DNA from: Eledone cirrhosa | Taxonomy: Eukaryota > Mollusca > Cephalopoda > Octopoda > Eledonidae | DNA: 64,000 nt | Reading direction: 5' to 3' | Assembly: GCA_964016885.1 (NCBI GenBank) | Contig: OZ024748.1 | Location: forward strand, 26,543,515 to 26,607,514 | Part shown: piece after piece, positions 22,850 through 34,874 of the stretch | How the letters are laid out: the number at the start of each line of letters is the position of its first letter | Position numbering within the stretch: position 1 is the stretch's first letter | The notes under the pieces: generated by a model | The model's input: the letters and a program-made list of their open reading frames with translations, nothing else | What the model was told of the DNA's origin: nothing | Database searches by the model: none | Program-made: the position numbers and the translations under genes

Positions 22850-23460
22850 TAGCAAACTAACAGAACTCAGGTTCACACACTCACACAGACAAGTATCACC
22901 CATACTGAAATCCCAACATACATACTGAATCTCTCTCTCTCACACATACACATACACAGACAAGTATCACCTGCACTACCAGCACCGATACCAAAATCCC
23001 AACACACATACTGAAACTCTCTCTCTCTTGCTCACACACACACATGCTCATCTATACACCGACATACAGAAATGCTCTCTCTCTCACACACTCCTGAATC
23101 TTATTACATTACCATTCTTCTGTGGCAAGCTGAAGAGAATGCTTGATGCTGTCCCTAAACATTTTCTGTCAAAATCAGCAGTAGCAACTTTCTCTAAAAT
23201 GTGTCAAATTTCACCCCCACTCCTCCCTTCTTCAGGCCCTATCACATCAACCCTCTGCCCTCACCCTATACATTTCCACCCTCAGGCCTCATTCTTCCAC
23301 TGCTACCACACCAACCCACTACCTACCCTCTTCTTTGCCATCTCTCACAGCTTCATCTCTCACTCCATCTTTATACAGTTCCTCTTACCCTCATTTTCAC
23401 CTCTCCCCTCATCCCTCCCTTCTCTTTCCCACTGCACTGGGTTCCCTCTGAAAAGCTGAT
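22850..23460. other. Low-complexity C/T/A-rich DNA
   Basis: Contains a near-repeat of CAAGTATCACC...CCCAACAYACATACTGAA...CTCTCTCTC at about 22890-23100 and a long pyrimidine-rich stretch. ORFs are compositional. Confidence 0.5.
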
Positions 23461-23468
23461 GTTACCTA

Positions 23469-23538
23469 CCATATGTATATACATACATACACACATACAT
23501 ACATACATACATATACATACACTCATACCACATATACA

Positions 23539-23570
<32 letters not shown>

Positions 23571-23602
23571 CATATACATACATATGTGTGTGTGTATAAA
23601 TA
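23469..23602. repeat. (ACAT)n microsatellite
   Basis: ACAT/CATA tetranucleotide repeats with short interruptions, ending in (TG)n. Confidence 0.95.
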
Positions 23603-23659
23603 AATCTTTCCTCACATAAAGCTGGCTTTTATTTTAAAACATTTCTCAGAGAATGGCCT

Positions 23660-23850
23660 TCCAACACCAATACCATCACCACCAACACACCCATCATCAT
23701 TTCATCCATCATCACCACCATCACCATTAACACCACCACCTTCTCCATAACCCCATCACCAACTCCACCACTATAACAACCACCATCACACCACTAACAC
23801 CACCACCACTACCTTCACCTTCTCCACCACCTACACCATCATCATCCTGC
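23660..23850. repeat. Imperfect (CAC/CAT)n tract
   Basis: Degenerate ACC and ATC trinucleotide repeats across about 190 bp. Confidence 0.8.
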
Positions 23851-24304
23851 CCTATTTTTTTTCATGTCTTGTTTTTATTAAATTCTTATTTTTTTTGTTT
23901 TTGATTTTTTTTGTTTTTATTTATTTTTCATGTAACTGAAGATTTCTGACTTCTTAAAAATTATATTTATTTATTTATCTACAGGTTTCAGTCATTAGTC
24001 TGTGGTCATACTGGAGCACTGACTGGATTTAATCAATCATATTGACCCAAATGTTAACTCTAGACAATATTTTTTATTAAAGATAATAGAAAGGATTTTT
24101 TAAATTCATCTACTTTTGCATTAAAAAAAAAGAGGAAAAAAAAGAGGGAAATAAAATAAAAACAATAAAAGATTTAAAGTGAAAGTAAGGGAAAAGAAGA
24201 GAGAGCAACAGCCTGTAGACCAGTCCTGGGTAAACTACAGCCTGCCTGCCACATATGGCCGATTTCTGAATGGTATGCATAAACACAAATTTCCCTTATG
24301 TAGC

Positions 24305-24650
24305 CTGTTAAACAGCCAGTGACATCCACTACATCAGCCAGCTCACCCACTACATCAACCAGCCCACGATATCCACTACATCAGCCAGCCCACCCTCTGT
24401 TAAACAGCCAGTGATATCCACTACATCAGCCAGCCCACCCTCTGTTAAACAGCCAGTGATATCCACTACATCAACCAGCCCACCCCTCTGTTAAACAGCC
24501 AGTGATATCCACTACATCAGCCAGCCCACCCTCTGTTAAACAGCCAGTGATATCCACTACATCAACCAGCCCACGATATCCACTACATCAGCCAGCCCAC
24601 CCTCTGTTAAACAGCCAGTGATATCCACTGCATCAAACAGCCAGTGATAC
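24305..24650. repeat. 45-bp minisatellite, about 6-7 copies
   Basis: The unit begins GTTAAACAGCCAGTGATATC, continues CACTACATCAGCCAGC and ends CCACCCTCT. Some units carry an extra internal CACGATATCCACTACATCA segment, so it is a compound array with subunit duplication. No gene runs through it. Confidence 0.9.
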
Positions 24651-25069
24651 TTCCGAGGGTCACAAAAATTACAGTCACCCTGACCGCTAGGGCAAGCACC
24701 CTCTTCCAGTTTTCCTCCTACCATACTACAGGCACACGCTCAGAGCAGGCCCATTCACACAGGCTATTCTTGCCTCTCTCACCCACCTTTCAGCAAACTG
24801 GCTGATTTTCCTTTTCAGGTGAAACCTGAAAAAGTTAATGAGAGCGTCACCAGAGAGGAAAGTGTCCGTCTTCAACCCTTTCAGACATGTCACCATACAA
24901 TCTCTTTCACCATGGCCACCAGGCAGATAAAAACTGCCTGCCACATGCATTTATACTGCCTATACAGGCTACGTGCATTTATACTGCCTATCCTGAGAGA
25001 AGCCATGTTGGCTAAGATAGGAGGAAAACAAATGAGAGGGGAGTAGTAAAAACTTTACCTTTGGCTTTT
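24651..25069. other. Unclassified intergenic DNA
   Basis: Mixed composition with a small direct repeat (CATTTATACTGCCTAT at about 24947 and 24974). The overlapping 74- and 75-codon ORFs on opposite strands show no known motif. Confidence 0.45.
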
Positions 25070-25297
25070 TTTAGGAAGCGGGTGGGTGATCCATCCCTCC
25101 AATTTCCTGGATTTCTCCACGGGAATGTCAGAATATATTCTTTTAGTGAGGTTCCCTCGATAGTCTCCAATTGCCGCGGGGAACTTTTTCTTTAATGTTG
25201 TGTAATTCTTTTGAGAGATTTCAATTATTTTTATGTGTGTGGGAGGTGCAATTTTGGTGGTTTGTATGTAATTTAAAAGCTTTGTGTTGTCCTGTGT

Positions 25298-25915
25298 CTA
25301 TAGCTGTGTATTGTGTCTGCTTTGGGGATATTGGTGCGTTCTGTGTTTACTGTGGTGTTGCTGGAGGTGACAATGGGGTAGATGATAATGATGGTGGTGG
25401 TAGTGGTGGTGTAGGTGGTTGTGGGGTGTGGCTGTTGATGTTGATGGCAGTGGGTTCGTTGACTTTTTCAAATTTTTTGTTTTTTTCCTCCTCTTTCTTT
25501 TTCGAGGACGCAGGTAGGGCATTCTTTCTTTTTTTTTCGCTGCGATGGTCTTCCACCCTTCAGTGTCATCACACTTCCTGTCCAATTTAGCAATATCGGA
25601 AAGGGGCATGCTCTCCATTGGTCTTGTTGGTGTTGGTGGTGGTAGAGATGCTGTTGCTGGAGCTGGTAGTTTTTCTACCACTACGGCCAAGGGTGGTTTG
25701 GCCACTCCAGTCGCGGGGCACGGCCTAGGGAAGAGCGCTTTCAAATGGAAAGCTATTACTAAGTCCAAGCCATACACAAGGGGAAATCCATCTTGTGGAC
25801 TGTGTATTGAAGAAAGGATTAATAAACTACACCCTAATTCTAGTCTCGAAATTCCTGTTCGATCGACCATCCTCTTCAGAAGCACTAAACTGCAACCATC
25901 TTTCCAAGGACACAT
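25298..25915 (-). pseudogene. Possible retroelement ORF1-like fragment, Pro- and Lys/Arg-rich
   Basis: The minus strand is open for 205 codons. It encodes a Pro/Ala-rich stretch (EKLPAPATASLPPPTPTRP), then DTEGWKTIAAKKKERM, a basic block (RPRKRKRRKKTKNLKK) and a His-rich low-complexity end. A proline-rich plus basic layout is common in ORF1 or gag-like proteins of retroelements, but no zinc knuckle is visible and part of the openness comes from (GGT)n composition. It may equally be a chance frame. Confidence 0.3.
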
Positions 25916-25958
25916 TGAATTCTAACAACATTATCAGCCCCACCACAACCATGTCAAA

Positions 25959-25988
25959 TACAATATATATATATATATATACATATAT
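25959..25988. repeat. (TA)n microsatellite
   Basis: TA run immediately before a CATC-family repeat. Confidence 0.9.
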
Positions 25989-26233
25989 ATCATCATCATC
26001 ATCATTTTACATCCATTTTTCCATGCTAGCATGGGTTAGACAAGCTGTCCTGTTGTGGGCAATGTTAGGTCAGGTGACCATGTCTTGCTCAAACAGAACC
26101 GCTTTTAACTTGGTTTCTACAGCTGGATGCACTTCCTTACGCCAACCCCATTTACAGTGAGTATTGGGCGCTATTTGTCGTGATACCTCCACAACCACTT
26201 TACAGTGTGGACAGGGTGCTTTTTATCTTGTCA
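25989..26233 (+). mobile_element. CATC-family repeat, nearly complete
   Basis: CATCATCATCATCATTTTAC, CCATGCTAGCATGGGTTAGA, GACCATGTCTTGCTC, GTTTCTACAGCTGGATGC, and two tail units with CCACTTTACAGTGTGGAC. It is one of the best copies for deriving a family consensus. Confidence 0.85.
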
Positions 26234-26965
26234 CCATCATATATGTATATCTATCTACTCTTCTTTTTACTACCGATACCTAAGTCATTCTTCCTTCAGT
26301 TCCACAGTTTTCTCCTCCCTCTTTAACCTATCCTCTACACTCACACATGTCCCCCCTCATCTCCGCACACATACCGTGCCACCTGCTGCACCACATATAT
26401 ACCAATCCAATATACCATGGTATACTCCAATATATAGTTTAAATGTCTACACTGACATTGCCAAACACTTCTTAGATTCAATCTCTTAACATTTTCCCAT
26501 TAATCATAGGCACCATAAACTTTTTAACAGAAATATGATTAAGTTTAGTTATACATGTAAAATTCTTATAACAACAATAACAATGTCCTCTTTCCACCCC
26601 ATACCAATAACTAAATTACATCAAACAATTGCCCCACCTCCTTTGTGGTGGTAATAAAGAAGTACAATAGAAAAACATAGTACAAAAGAGTGACAGAGAA
26701 GAAGTACATCTGTGTGCCAGAAGAGGGAGTATGTTTGTTAGTGACTTCATGTTAATCAGTTTAGACTTTGTTTTCTCTGGATTCATATGTGAGTAGCAGC
26801 AACACCACATCCCAGTGGTGGGAGCAGTACTCTATCATTATGGGGTCTCATCAGTCAGAAGATAAAAAAAAAAAGACAGAGGGTGTTTCAAAGAGAGGAG
26901 AAGAAGGAAGATGGATAAGAGTAAAAGACAAACAGGGGGTGGGGGTGTTGATGTTAGTCAACCAC
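26234..26965. other. Unclassified intergenic DNA
   Basis: No gene or element signature. A pyrimidine-rich stretch lies at 26250-26380 and a short (TA)n at the right end (26967-26993). Confidence 0.45.
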
Positions 26966-27162
26966 ATATATATATATATATCTATATATATAGTAACGAA
27001 ACATAAGTCAATTGCATGAACTCATAATCCTTTATTTACTGCTATATATATTTCGATGATAGCCATTGAATGGCTATGACCTCATCAGGCAGTTAGTCAG
27101 TTCTTAGATATGCCAGCTCTGTGTTTTTGGTGTTGATGGTTTCAGAGCCTTGGGACATATGT

Positions 27163-27276
27163 ATATAGTAATAATAATAAATTTGAAGGCTAAAATCCAA
27201 AGAGGGCTCGATAAGGATAAATATATATCAGATATATAAGAACCGTAGAGCAAATATTTATTAAAATAACAGATTA

Positions 27277-27282
<6 letters not shown>
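27163..27282. mobile_element. Half copy of the 53.2-53.8-kb foldback family
   Basis: Shares AAATCCAAAGAGGGCTCGAT (53.2 kb reads GAGGACTCGAT) and GTAGAGCAAATATTTATTA with 53225-53365. A TA-rich stretch lies between, and a (TA)n run follows. Confidence 0.7.
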
Positions 27283-27302
<20 letters not shown>

Positions 27303-27307
<5 letters not shown>

Positions 27308-27514
27308 GGGTATGACATTAAACTACATCCAGTGGCAAGGCTCCAGTTCGGGAGTTCAGGAGCTGTGGGGAATGTGGAGTTACCCTTTAGTTGTCTTAAC
27401 TCCCAGGTCTGCTCTGGCCCAGAGTAGTAGTACCTGTTAGGGCCCCATTTATGGGTTAAATAACTACCTTATTTGAGTGGCGCTGGTAAGGTATTGTCAG
27501 CCATTGAAAAGAAA
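27303..27514. other. TA-flanked 212-bp insert, unclassified
   Basis: A moderately GC-rich block between two TA microsatellites (27280-27302 and 27515-27535). No convincing inverted ends or coding potential. Likely an inserted repeat of unknown family. Confidence 0.35.
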
Positions 27515-27739
27515 ATATATATATATATATATATACCACTCCCTTCCCTCCAAACTGCTATATTATCGCTTGTTGAATGTGGATCTATCATTAACAACAA
27601 CAGCTAGTACTAAAACATGAGAGGTCAGTTGTTCTTAGTACAGCCTTCTACCCCTCAACCCCACCGTACCCCCCAACTGTGCTCCATTCTATCACCACTG
27701 TTCTGGTGGCTGAACTAGAATCTAAAAGAATACATTAGA

Positions 27740-27959
27740 TAATTGTTTCTTATATAGGCACAAGGCCAGCAATGTTGGGGGAGGGGAAGTCGATTAAATC
27801 GACCCCAGTGCGTGACTGGTACTTTATTTTATCGACCCCTTAAGGATGAAAGGCAAAGTTAACCTCGGCGGGATTTGAACTCAGAATGGCAAGGGCCGTA
27901 ACTCTATGCTGCAAAGCATGGCGTCCGGCCCTCTACCGATACTGCCAATCCACTGCCCT
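27740..27959 (-). mobile_element. tRNA-derived SINE, long subtype, full length
   Basis: Reverse orientation with all blocks from AATTGTTTCT through AAGTCGATTAAATCGACCCC, GGGATTTGAACTCAGAATGG, CTACCGATACTGCCAATCC to ACTGCCCT. This is one of the most complete long-subtype copies. Confidence 0.92.
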
Positions 27960-28181
27960 TGAATACATTAGATAATGGAACTTAATTCTAGATAGTGACC
28001 CAAAGACAAACTGGTCAAAATAGTTCAGGATGTCTTTGATCATAGATCTAGCGTATCTTCCTCTCATCGATCAGTGCATTATCAGTAGAATTTGGTGGAA
28101 GGAAACTGCAGAAACGTGTCAATATATATTACAGGTAGAAGCTTAACCGTAGTGCAAAGAACCCTTATAATAATCGTATCT

Positions 28182-28266
28182 ACATTTGGCAGAAGTCCAG
28201 CAATTTGAAGATAAGTTGTTGGTACTTTATTTCATCGACCCCGTTAACTTTGGGACGAAATCAGAT
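28182..28266 (-). mobile_element. Possible SINE 3' fragment
   Basis: TTGGCAGAAGTCCAGCAATTTG and TTGGTACTTTATTTCATCGA resemble the reverse 3' half of the SINE family. The remainder is too diverged to place. Confidence 0.4.
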
Positions 28267-28391
28267 ACATAATTGAGATATCTAACATGAAGATCAATAA
28301 ATTTAGGCATGAAAATAGAAACAAGATTTATTAAACGTGGTATTTCAACGGTTCCTCGCCATTTGATATAGTACTGTTCGTATGATATAGT

Positions 28392-28566
28392 ATTATAACT
28401 GTCACTACCACCACTACCAAGACAATCACCACCACCACCACCACCATTACCAACATCACTCTAATCATCATTATCACCATCACCACCACCAATGATACGA
28501 CCATTACCACTATCACCACCACCTACATCATCATTCCACCACCACCACCACCACCACTAACACCTC
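28392..28566. repeat. Imperfect (ACC)n tract
   Basis: CAC/ACC trinucleotides interrupted by CATCATT-type steps. Confidence 0.9.
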
Positions 28567-28861
28567 CATGGTTACGGCCATCACCATCACCCTCACCACT
28601 AACATCAGCCCTCCCACTACTGACACATCCGCCCACATATCTCTACCCCCTTTCTCTCTTTTCTTATCCCATTCTCACTCCCACCCCCTCTATTTTTCAC
28701 CATATTACTGTTATACAAACAAGTACCGCCCACATTATTTTCCTTCCTCTCTCTCTCTCTCTTAATATCTTTCTTATTAGTCCATTCATGAATTTTACGC
28801 CCTCACTCACCAACTCACTTATTCTTTTGCATGGTTTCTTTCACATTCTCACTTTCTCAAT

Positions 28862-29212
28862 CTACCGTTATCCCCCCCCCCCCACTCGCTCACTTACCTC
28901 CCTTAACTCTCACTCAATCTTCCCTTATCTCCCCCCCCTACTCACCTCCCTTAACTCTCACTCAATCTACCCTTATCTCCCCCCTCCCTCACTCACTCAC
29001 CTCCCTTAACTCTCACTCAATCTACCCCCCTACCCCACCCCACCACTCACTCACTTACCTCCCTTAACTCTCACTCAATCTACCCTTATCTCCCCCCTCC
29101 CCACCACCCTTAACTCTCACTCAATCTACCCTTATCTCCCCACCCCCACCTCACCCCACCACTCACTCACTCACTCACTTACCTCCCTTAACTCTCACTC
29201 AATCTTCCCTTC
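28862..29212. repeat. C-rich minisatellite, unit about 45-65 bp
   Basis: Six copies of CCCTTAACTCTCACTCAATC are separated by variable C-rich spacers (TACCCTTATCTCCCCCCT and CTCACTCACTTACCT blocks). ORFs on the + strand are compositional. Confidence 0.9.
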
Positions 29213-29486
29213 ACTCACTTCTTTCACTCTGCAACAACGGATGTATGGGAAAAAATCTAGGACCACGTGTTTCAATCACATTTCAGAGCATGTCACTTCA
29301 TCTTCCCTCACCCATACGGACCTCAACAACAAAAAACACCCCCCCCCCTCCCAAACAAAGCTGGCCATCATTCAATACCAACAATGTACCCACATATATA
29401 CACACCCACTCCCCACACTACCTTACCATTACCAACTACAACCACTACCACTCTTCCGATTTGTTTCCTCATATTATTATCATGGA
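29213..29486. other. Unclassified, C/A-rich
   Basis: No element signature. Overlapping ORFs in three frames indicate low stop density from C-rich composition, not coding. Confidence 0.45.
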
Positions 29487-29684
29487 TCAGTAGAGTGTTT
29501 GACAACACCCTTGGGAGCATAGTTATGTCCCTTTACGTTCTGAGTTCAAATCCCGCCAAGGTTAACTTTGCCTTTCATCCTTACGAGGTCGATAAAATAA
29601 AGTACCAGTAACTCACTGGGTCGCTTTAATCGACTTTCCCCTCATCCAAAATTGTTGACCTTGTGCCAAACGTAAAAATAATTT
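29487..29684 (+). mobile_element. tRNA-derived SINE, long subtype, 5'-truncated
   Basis: GAGTTCAAATCCCGCCAAGG, TTTCATCCTTACGAGGTCGA, TCGCTTTAATCGACTTTCCC and TTGTTGACCTTGTGCC. The 5' GGTGGATTGGCAG block is missing, and a T run follows. Confidence 0.85.
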
Positions 29685-29699
29685 TTTTTTTTTTTTTTA

Positions 29700-30245
29700 A
29701 TGAAATTTTACAAGGGTACATTTTCGAATGTCTATTGTTACCATTATGTTGAAAGATTTGTTTCTCGCAGTTCACAGTTGACGAAATAACAATATTGCTC
29801 CTGTAAAACAGACAAAGGTTTTCTAATATGTAGAATTAAAGACTGTGGTGGAGAATCTGTCCCCCTCTCCCTTTCCTTCGTTGCTTTTTCTGTTTCCTTT
29901 TTTGTTTCATTTAAATATTATTATTTTTCTAATTTCACAATGGCTATCTCATAACATACACTTTATTATGTTGATGAAATTTAAAAAACAAAACAGATTA
30001 ATCAAATGTTTCCGATTTGTATTTGTAGTAGGCTAAACGTGTAAACTCTGGATCTGTTCATCATGCTAAACGCATTTATTTTATTATTGATTTTATCGAC
30101 ATATTCGTTATCTACAACGTTATCTTTTAAAATGTATCTGTGCAACATTTCGTTTTAAAATAGAAACTATTTAGAAAGTTATGAGGGAACAGTCAGAAGT
30201 GAGCACCACAAAACACTAATTCAACTTCTTCCAATAGCAGACGAC
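29700..30245. other. AT-rich intergenic, nothing recognised
   Basis: No ORF above about 65 codons with recognisable content, no repeat family and no inverted structure. Confidence 0.45.
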
Positions 30246-30419
30246 ATGTTTGTGTGTGTGTGTGTGTGAATGTGATTCTGTGTGTGTGTATGAATGTTAT
30301 TCTGTGTGTGAATGTGATTCCGTGCGAGTATGTATGTGCGTGTGAGAGAATGCGAGTGTGTGTGTGAGAATGCGAGTGTGTGTGTGTGAGAATGCGAGTG
30401 TGTGTGTGTGCGTCCGTAC
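30246..30419. repeat. (GT)n / GAATG(C/T)GA compound repeat
   Basis: (GT)n runs are interrupted at regular intervals by GAGAATGCGA or GAATGTGATTC steps. Confidence 0.9.
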
Positions 30420-30572
30420 ACAGTAGCTGGAAGAAAGGGCGAAGCAAGAAGACCAGTAACAAGAGGTTAGGGGTGAGGAGAGAGAGAGACAGTTGAACAG
30501 TGTATATATACAGATCGTCTTCTTTTCTCCCCCTCCTCCTCTTCTTCCCCCTCTGTCTGTTTCTCCATCTTC

Positions 30573-31999
30573 TTGCTTGGGATCTACTCCTGGTTTCCTG
30601 CCGGTTGGTTTTGTCTGTCCAGTGATTCTTTCCTGAGACATTCTAACACACGTCCATTGTATCGGAGCAGTGATCTCTCAATTGGGAGAAGTAACGGCTC
30701 TACCCGGAGTGATTCTCTGATCTCTGAGCTATGCACTTTATCGAGTAACCTTGCTCCAACGACCCTTCGGAGGAACCCCATTTCAGCCGTTTGTGTTCGC
30801 GATCGTATTCTTTCGGTCATTACCCAAGATTCATGACCATAGGTAAGGGTTGGCATGAATAAGAATTGAAGATAACGAGTTTGGTTTTTCCACCTACCTC
30901 CCTTCTTCTAATTACTGAATGCTGAAGCTGGCGCATTATTGCACCAGATTTTGCAATTCTTGTACTTAATCCAGTCTCCTGCCTTCCATCACTCGAGATC
31001 ACGGCCCCGGGTGGTAACTGTACACACCCTTGGCGGAGTCCAACTCCCACATTGGATGGTTTTAATTTAGCATCATTTTTCCGAACACAAATACTCGGGA
31101 ATTCGTATAGAGGCATCAGTGCTACAAGAAACTGACCATCGATCCCATACTCCTGCACAAACTTCCATAGCAGGTAAAGAGGAATGCGGTCATATGCTTT
31201 TCAAGGCCAACAAAACAAGAATATACTCCCATGGCAATACTCCCATGATTTTCCGAAGACTTGCCGCAGTGTGAATATTTGGTCGGCTGTGCTACGCCCG
31301 GGGCAAAAACCGTACTATTCATCAGTTAGCTTGGACTCCACAATTGTCTCTGCATCTTTTTGCCAGACACCTAGCATAGACTTTGCTGGGGACGCTTAAC
31401 AAAGAGATATCTCTGTAATTGGAACAATCTCTTTTGTTTCCCTATTTGAAAATTAGGATTATCACCCTGCTTGCCATTGCTTTGGTGCCTTTCCAGAGAT
31501 CCAGGTCACTTGGCACACACGAATCAGCCAGACGGGGTTGGATTTAGACATCTTGTAACCTCAGCCTCTGAGAGATTAGTCCCCACTGCCAGATGCACCT
31601 CGTGAAATACTGTTGTGATCAGGTTTAGGAGATCAACGAAGTATTCTTTCCACCTCGCAAGGATGCACCTCTCTGAAGAGAGGAAATCCTCAGACGCCTT
31701 CTTGATAGCAGGTGTGGAGGACGGCTTCTTATTACGAAGTCGGCGGGTAGTCTGCTAGAACACTTAACCACAAAGTCCTCCCATTTCTTAACTTTGGACG
31801 CCTTTACTGTCTCTGCAGCGATTGTTCGTGCCTGCTTGTACTGCAAGTGCAAAGAAGGAGGACTTATTTCCAAGTCAAACTTTGTAAGCCTTCTTCTTTG
31901 CTCGGATGGCATCTTTGACCTTTTGATTAAACCAAGGGGCCCTCCTGCCATCTGGCGCCACACTAAGCCCCTTTCGCTCATAGCATTCAACAGCTAAAG
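30573..31999 (-). pseudogene. Decayed non-LTR retrotransposon (linker, RT, C-terminus)
   Basis: The minus-strand order matches a LINE polyprotein. First come the linker WFNQKVKDAIR (about 31900) and LLNLI..VFHEVHLA (about 31600). The RT follows with DCSNYRDISLLSVPSKVYAR (about 31400), FRPG..TDQIFTLRQ and a degraded catalytic region. The 3' end is LTYGHESWVMTERIRSR, ESLRVEPLLLPIERSLLRYNGRVLE and LDRQNQPAGNQE. Several frameshifts and stops separate these blocks, and the catalytic FADD segment was not found, so it is dead. The endonuclease part is absent. Clade was not assigned. Confidence 0.8.
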
Positions 32000-32069
32000 C
32001 AGAAACTGCTGCGCTGAACAATCTCCACTGTCTCGACAGAAATGCGTTAAAATATCAACACAGGAAATG

Positions 32070-32625
32070 CGTTAAAATATCAACACTGCACTGTTTTGGA
32101 TCATTACAGAGTGCAGTATTTGCAAGTAGTGGATACTTCAATAGCAAATTTGAAAGATTTTTTTTTTTTTTTTTTTCACAAGATTTAGCAAATTATGAAA
32201 ATCTGAGTAAAATATTGGAAATTTTTGTGCTGAAGTGATCATGCAATATCCAGAGCTTGAATTTTCTTTAAGGAATGAAATACTTTTTTTATAGAAATCA
32301 TCATAATGGATCATCTCTCGAGGATCATCGAAAAATATTCGGTGAAATGCAACCAGAAGTCCGTCGTATGTTTCCAAATGCTGAGCGATTGCTCAGGCTA
32401 CTTTTAGTGTTTCCGACCAGTTCTTGTGAAGCTGAAAGATCTTTTAGCGCTCTACGGAGACTCAAAACTTGGCTGTGATCGACCATGACCCAGTAATGGT
32501 TGAACCATATTCTAATATGCCACGTTCATAGAGATGTTTTCAAAAAGATTAGTTGTGAAGAAGTTGCTAAATTATTTATTGACAGCAATGATGCGAGATA
32601 TTATACATTTGGAAAGTTCTAAAAG
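32070..32625 (+). pseudogene. hAT transposase remnant (C-terminal dimerisation region)
   Basis: The plus strand encodes ERLLRLLLVFPTSSCEAERSFSALRRLKTWL, the hallmark hAT C-terminal block (SSxxAERSFSALRRIKT), then after a stop VHRDVFKKISCEEVAKLFI, which fits the family's end. Upstream pieces (MQYPELEFSLRNEI) are broken by frameshifts and a T20-type run near 32159. The DDE core and the zinc finger are missing. Remnant only. Confidence 0.8.
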
Positions 32626-33029
32626 ACAATAAATTTACTTTATATTTTTTTATTCAAACGTCTATGTTTTATTTTTTGTTTATTTGATATAATAAATTCT
32701 TTTTATATCTGAACTTCATTTAAATATATAAAATTTAATTAGCGTAACTAATTTACTTATGTGATAGGGTCCTGGAAAGGCACCATAAGCAATACTAACA
32801 TGCTCCTTTAAGAATCAACAAATGTTGGTTTGCCCCCCTCACATTTTTAAGGCAAACGAGGCCCCTTACCAAAAAACCCGGGCCACTCTACTAACCAGAA
32901 AGAAATAATACATAGAATCCTTTACCCACACCCACTGTCACTACCATGATTATCATATTCCCCTATAACAAACACTTAGCACAAGAAACACTACCTCAAC
33001 AACTTGGAAGGCACCAAATAGTCACTCTA
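32626..33029. other. Unclassified intergenic DNA
   Basis: AT-rich after the hAT remnant. Around 32770-32900 there is a C/G-rich patch with CCCGGGCCA that may be an old MITE, without clear inverted ends. Confidence 0.4.
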
Positions 33030-33670
33030 AGCCTCTACACCACCACCACCACCACCATCATTAACATCACCACTAAACCAACACCACCACCACCACCACA
33101 CCATCACCACTACACCAGCACCATCCCACTCCACCAGCACCACCACCACCAACACATCACTAACATCACCACTACACCAACACCACCACCACTACACCAA
33201 CACCACCACCACCACACCATCACCACTACACCAACACCACCACCCCACTCCACCAGCACCACCACCACATCACTAACACCACCACCATCACTAACATCAC
33301 CCCTAAACCAACACCACCACCACCACTCCTTCAGCACCACCCCACTCCACCAGCACCACCAACACAACATCACTAACATCACCACTACACCAACACTACC
33401 ACCACTCCACCACCACCACCACACCATCACTAACATCACCACTCCACCACCACCACCACTAACATTACCACTCCACCACCACCACCACCACCACCACACC
33501 ATCACTAACATCACCACAACACCAACACCACCACTACTTCAGCACCACCCCACTCCACCACCACCACCACCACCACCACACCTTCACTAATATCACCACT
33601 ACACCACCACCACCACCACCACTACTTCAGAACACCCCCCCACTCCACATCCACCACCACCATCACCACA
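33030..33670. repeat. Large (CAC)n-rich satellite
   Basis: Over 600 bp of ACC trinucleotides broken by phrases such as CATCACTAACATCACCACTA and CCCCACTCCACCAGCACC that themselves recur, so it is a hierarchical array. ORFs rich in His/Thr or Trp/Val on either strand are artefacts. Confidence 0.95.
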
Positions 33671-33774
33671 ACAACAAGGAGGTCAGCAAAACCTCACTGC
33701 AGGCCTCCAACAATCTAATACATTATATCGTTGAAAGGGTCAAGTTAGAAGGAGTGACTAGGGGGTTACTTGTG

Positions 33775-34410
33775 GCAACACTTCATACCATCACCAACAC
33801 TACTACCACCACCACCAACACCACTATTATTACTACCATCACCACTACCACCAACACCATTACTACTACCATCACCATCACCAACAACACTACTACTACT
33901 ACCACCACCACCAACACCACTACTACTACTACTACTATCACCAACACCACTACTACCACCACCACCACCACCACCACTACTACTACTACCACCATCACTA
34001 TCTCCATAATCACCACCATCACTGTCACCACAACCACTACCATCAATATCACCACCGACACCCACCAACACCACCACCACTACTATTACCACTACCATCA
34101 CTATCATCACCACTACTACCACTACCACCAACAACACTACCACCATCATTATCACCACAACCACCACCACCATCACCACTGCCACTACTACTACTACCAC
34201 CACCACAACCACCACCGCCACTACTACTACTACCACCACCATCACTATCTCCACAACCACCACCACCACCACTAAACCCACCACTGCCACTATTCCCACC
34301 ACTATCACCACCACCACCACCACTATCAGCACCACCACCACCACTAATCCCACCACTACCACCACCACCACCACTTCCACTACCACCACTACTACCACTA
34401 ATACTATTAC
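33775..34410. repeat. Second large (ACC/ACT)n satellite
   Basis: About 630 bp of ACC, ACT and ATC trinucleotides. It is separated from the preceding array by about 100 bp of complex DNA. Confidence 0.95.
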
Positions 34411-34874
34411 TACTCTTTTATCTTATCATCTGTTTATTTCAGTATGGTGGTGGTGGTGGTGTTATTCCTTAGGGGGTTCTCTACTTATGTTACCTTCTAC
34501 TGGTCCTTGCTTCCTCCTCTGCCCCACTCTGCCAAAACAGGTTGTTGCTACCAAAGGTCACAGGAATTGCCATGTAGAAGGAAGAACTCAAGGTCATAAA
34601 CAAACCACTGAAGAGGTGGGGGGCTGGGGAGAAAAGGAGAAGATGGGATAGGGTGGTAGTGATGGTGTTGTGATGATGATGATGATCATCATCATGGTGG
34701 TGGTAGTAGTGCTGATGATAGATTGTTAGAATCATGAGGGTGTTTACACTCCCAAATCCTAAGGGGATTTCATTACAACCCTTTATGGCCTGAGTTCAAA
34801 TCCCATACCCATAAAAACTCCATTTTGCTTCTCAGCCTTCTTGGGGTGAGATTTGGTCAAGTTTACATTCCTGT
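34411..34874. other. Unclassified; small GAT/GGT tract and possible SINE scrap
   Basis: A (GAT)n(ATC)n palindromic stretch lies at 34673-34700. The phrase CTGAGTTCAAATCCC at 34790 resembles the SINE B-box region, but the rest does not match. No gene. Confidence 0.4.

Noticed and set aside
32946..34398. ORFs of up to 214 codons rich in Thr/His/Pro or Val/Gly
   Set aside because: Translations of (ACC)n/(ACT)n satellites. Several frames on both strands are open at once, which indicates composition and not coding.
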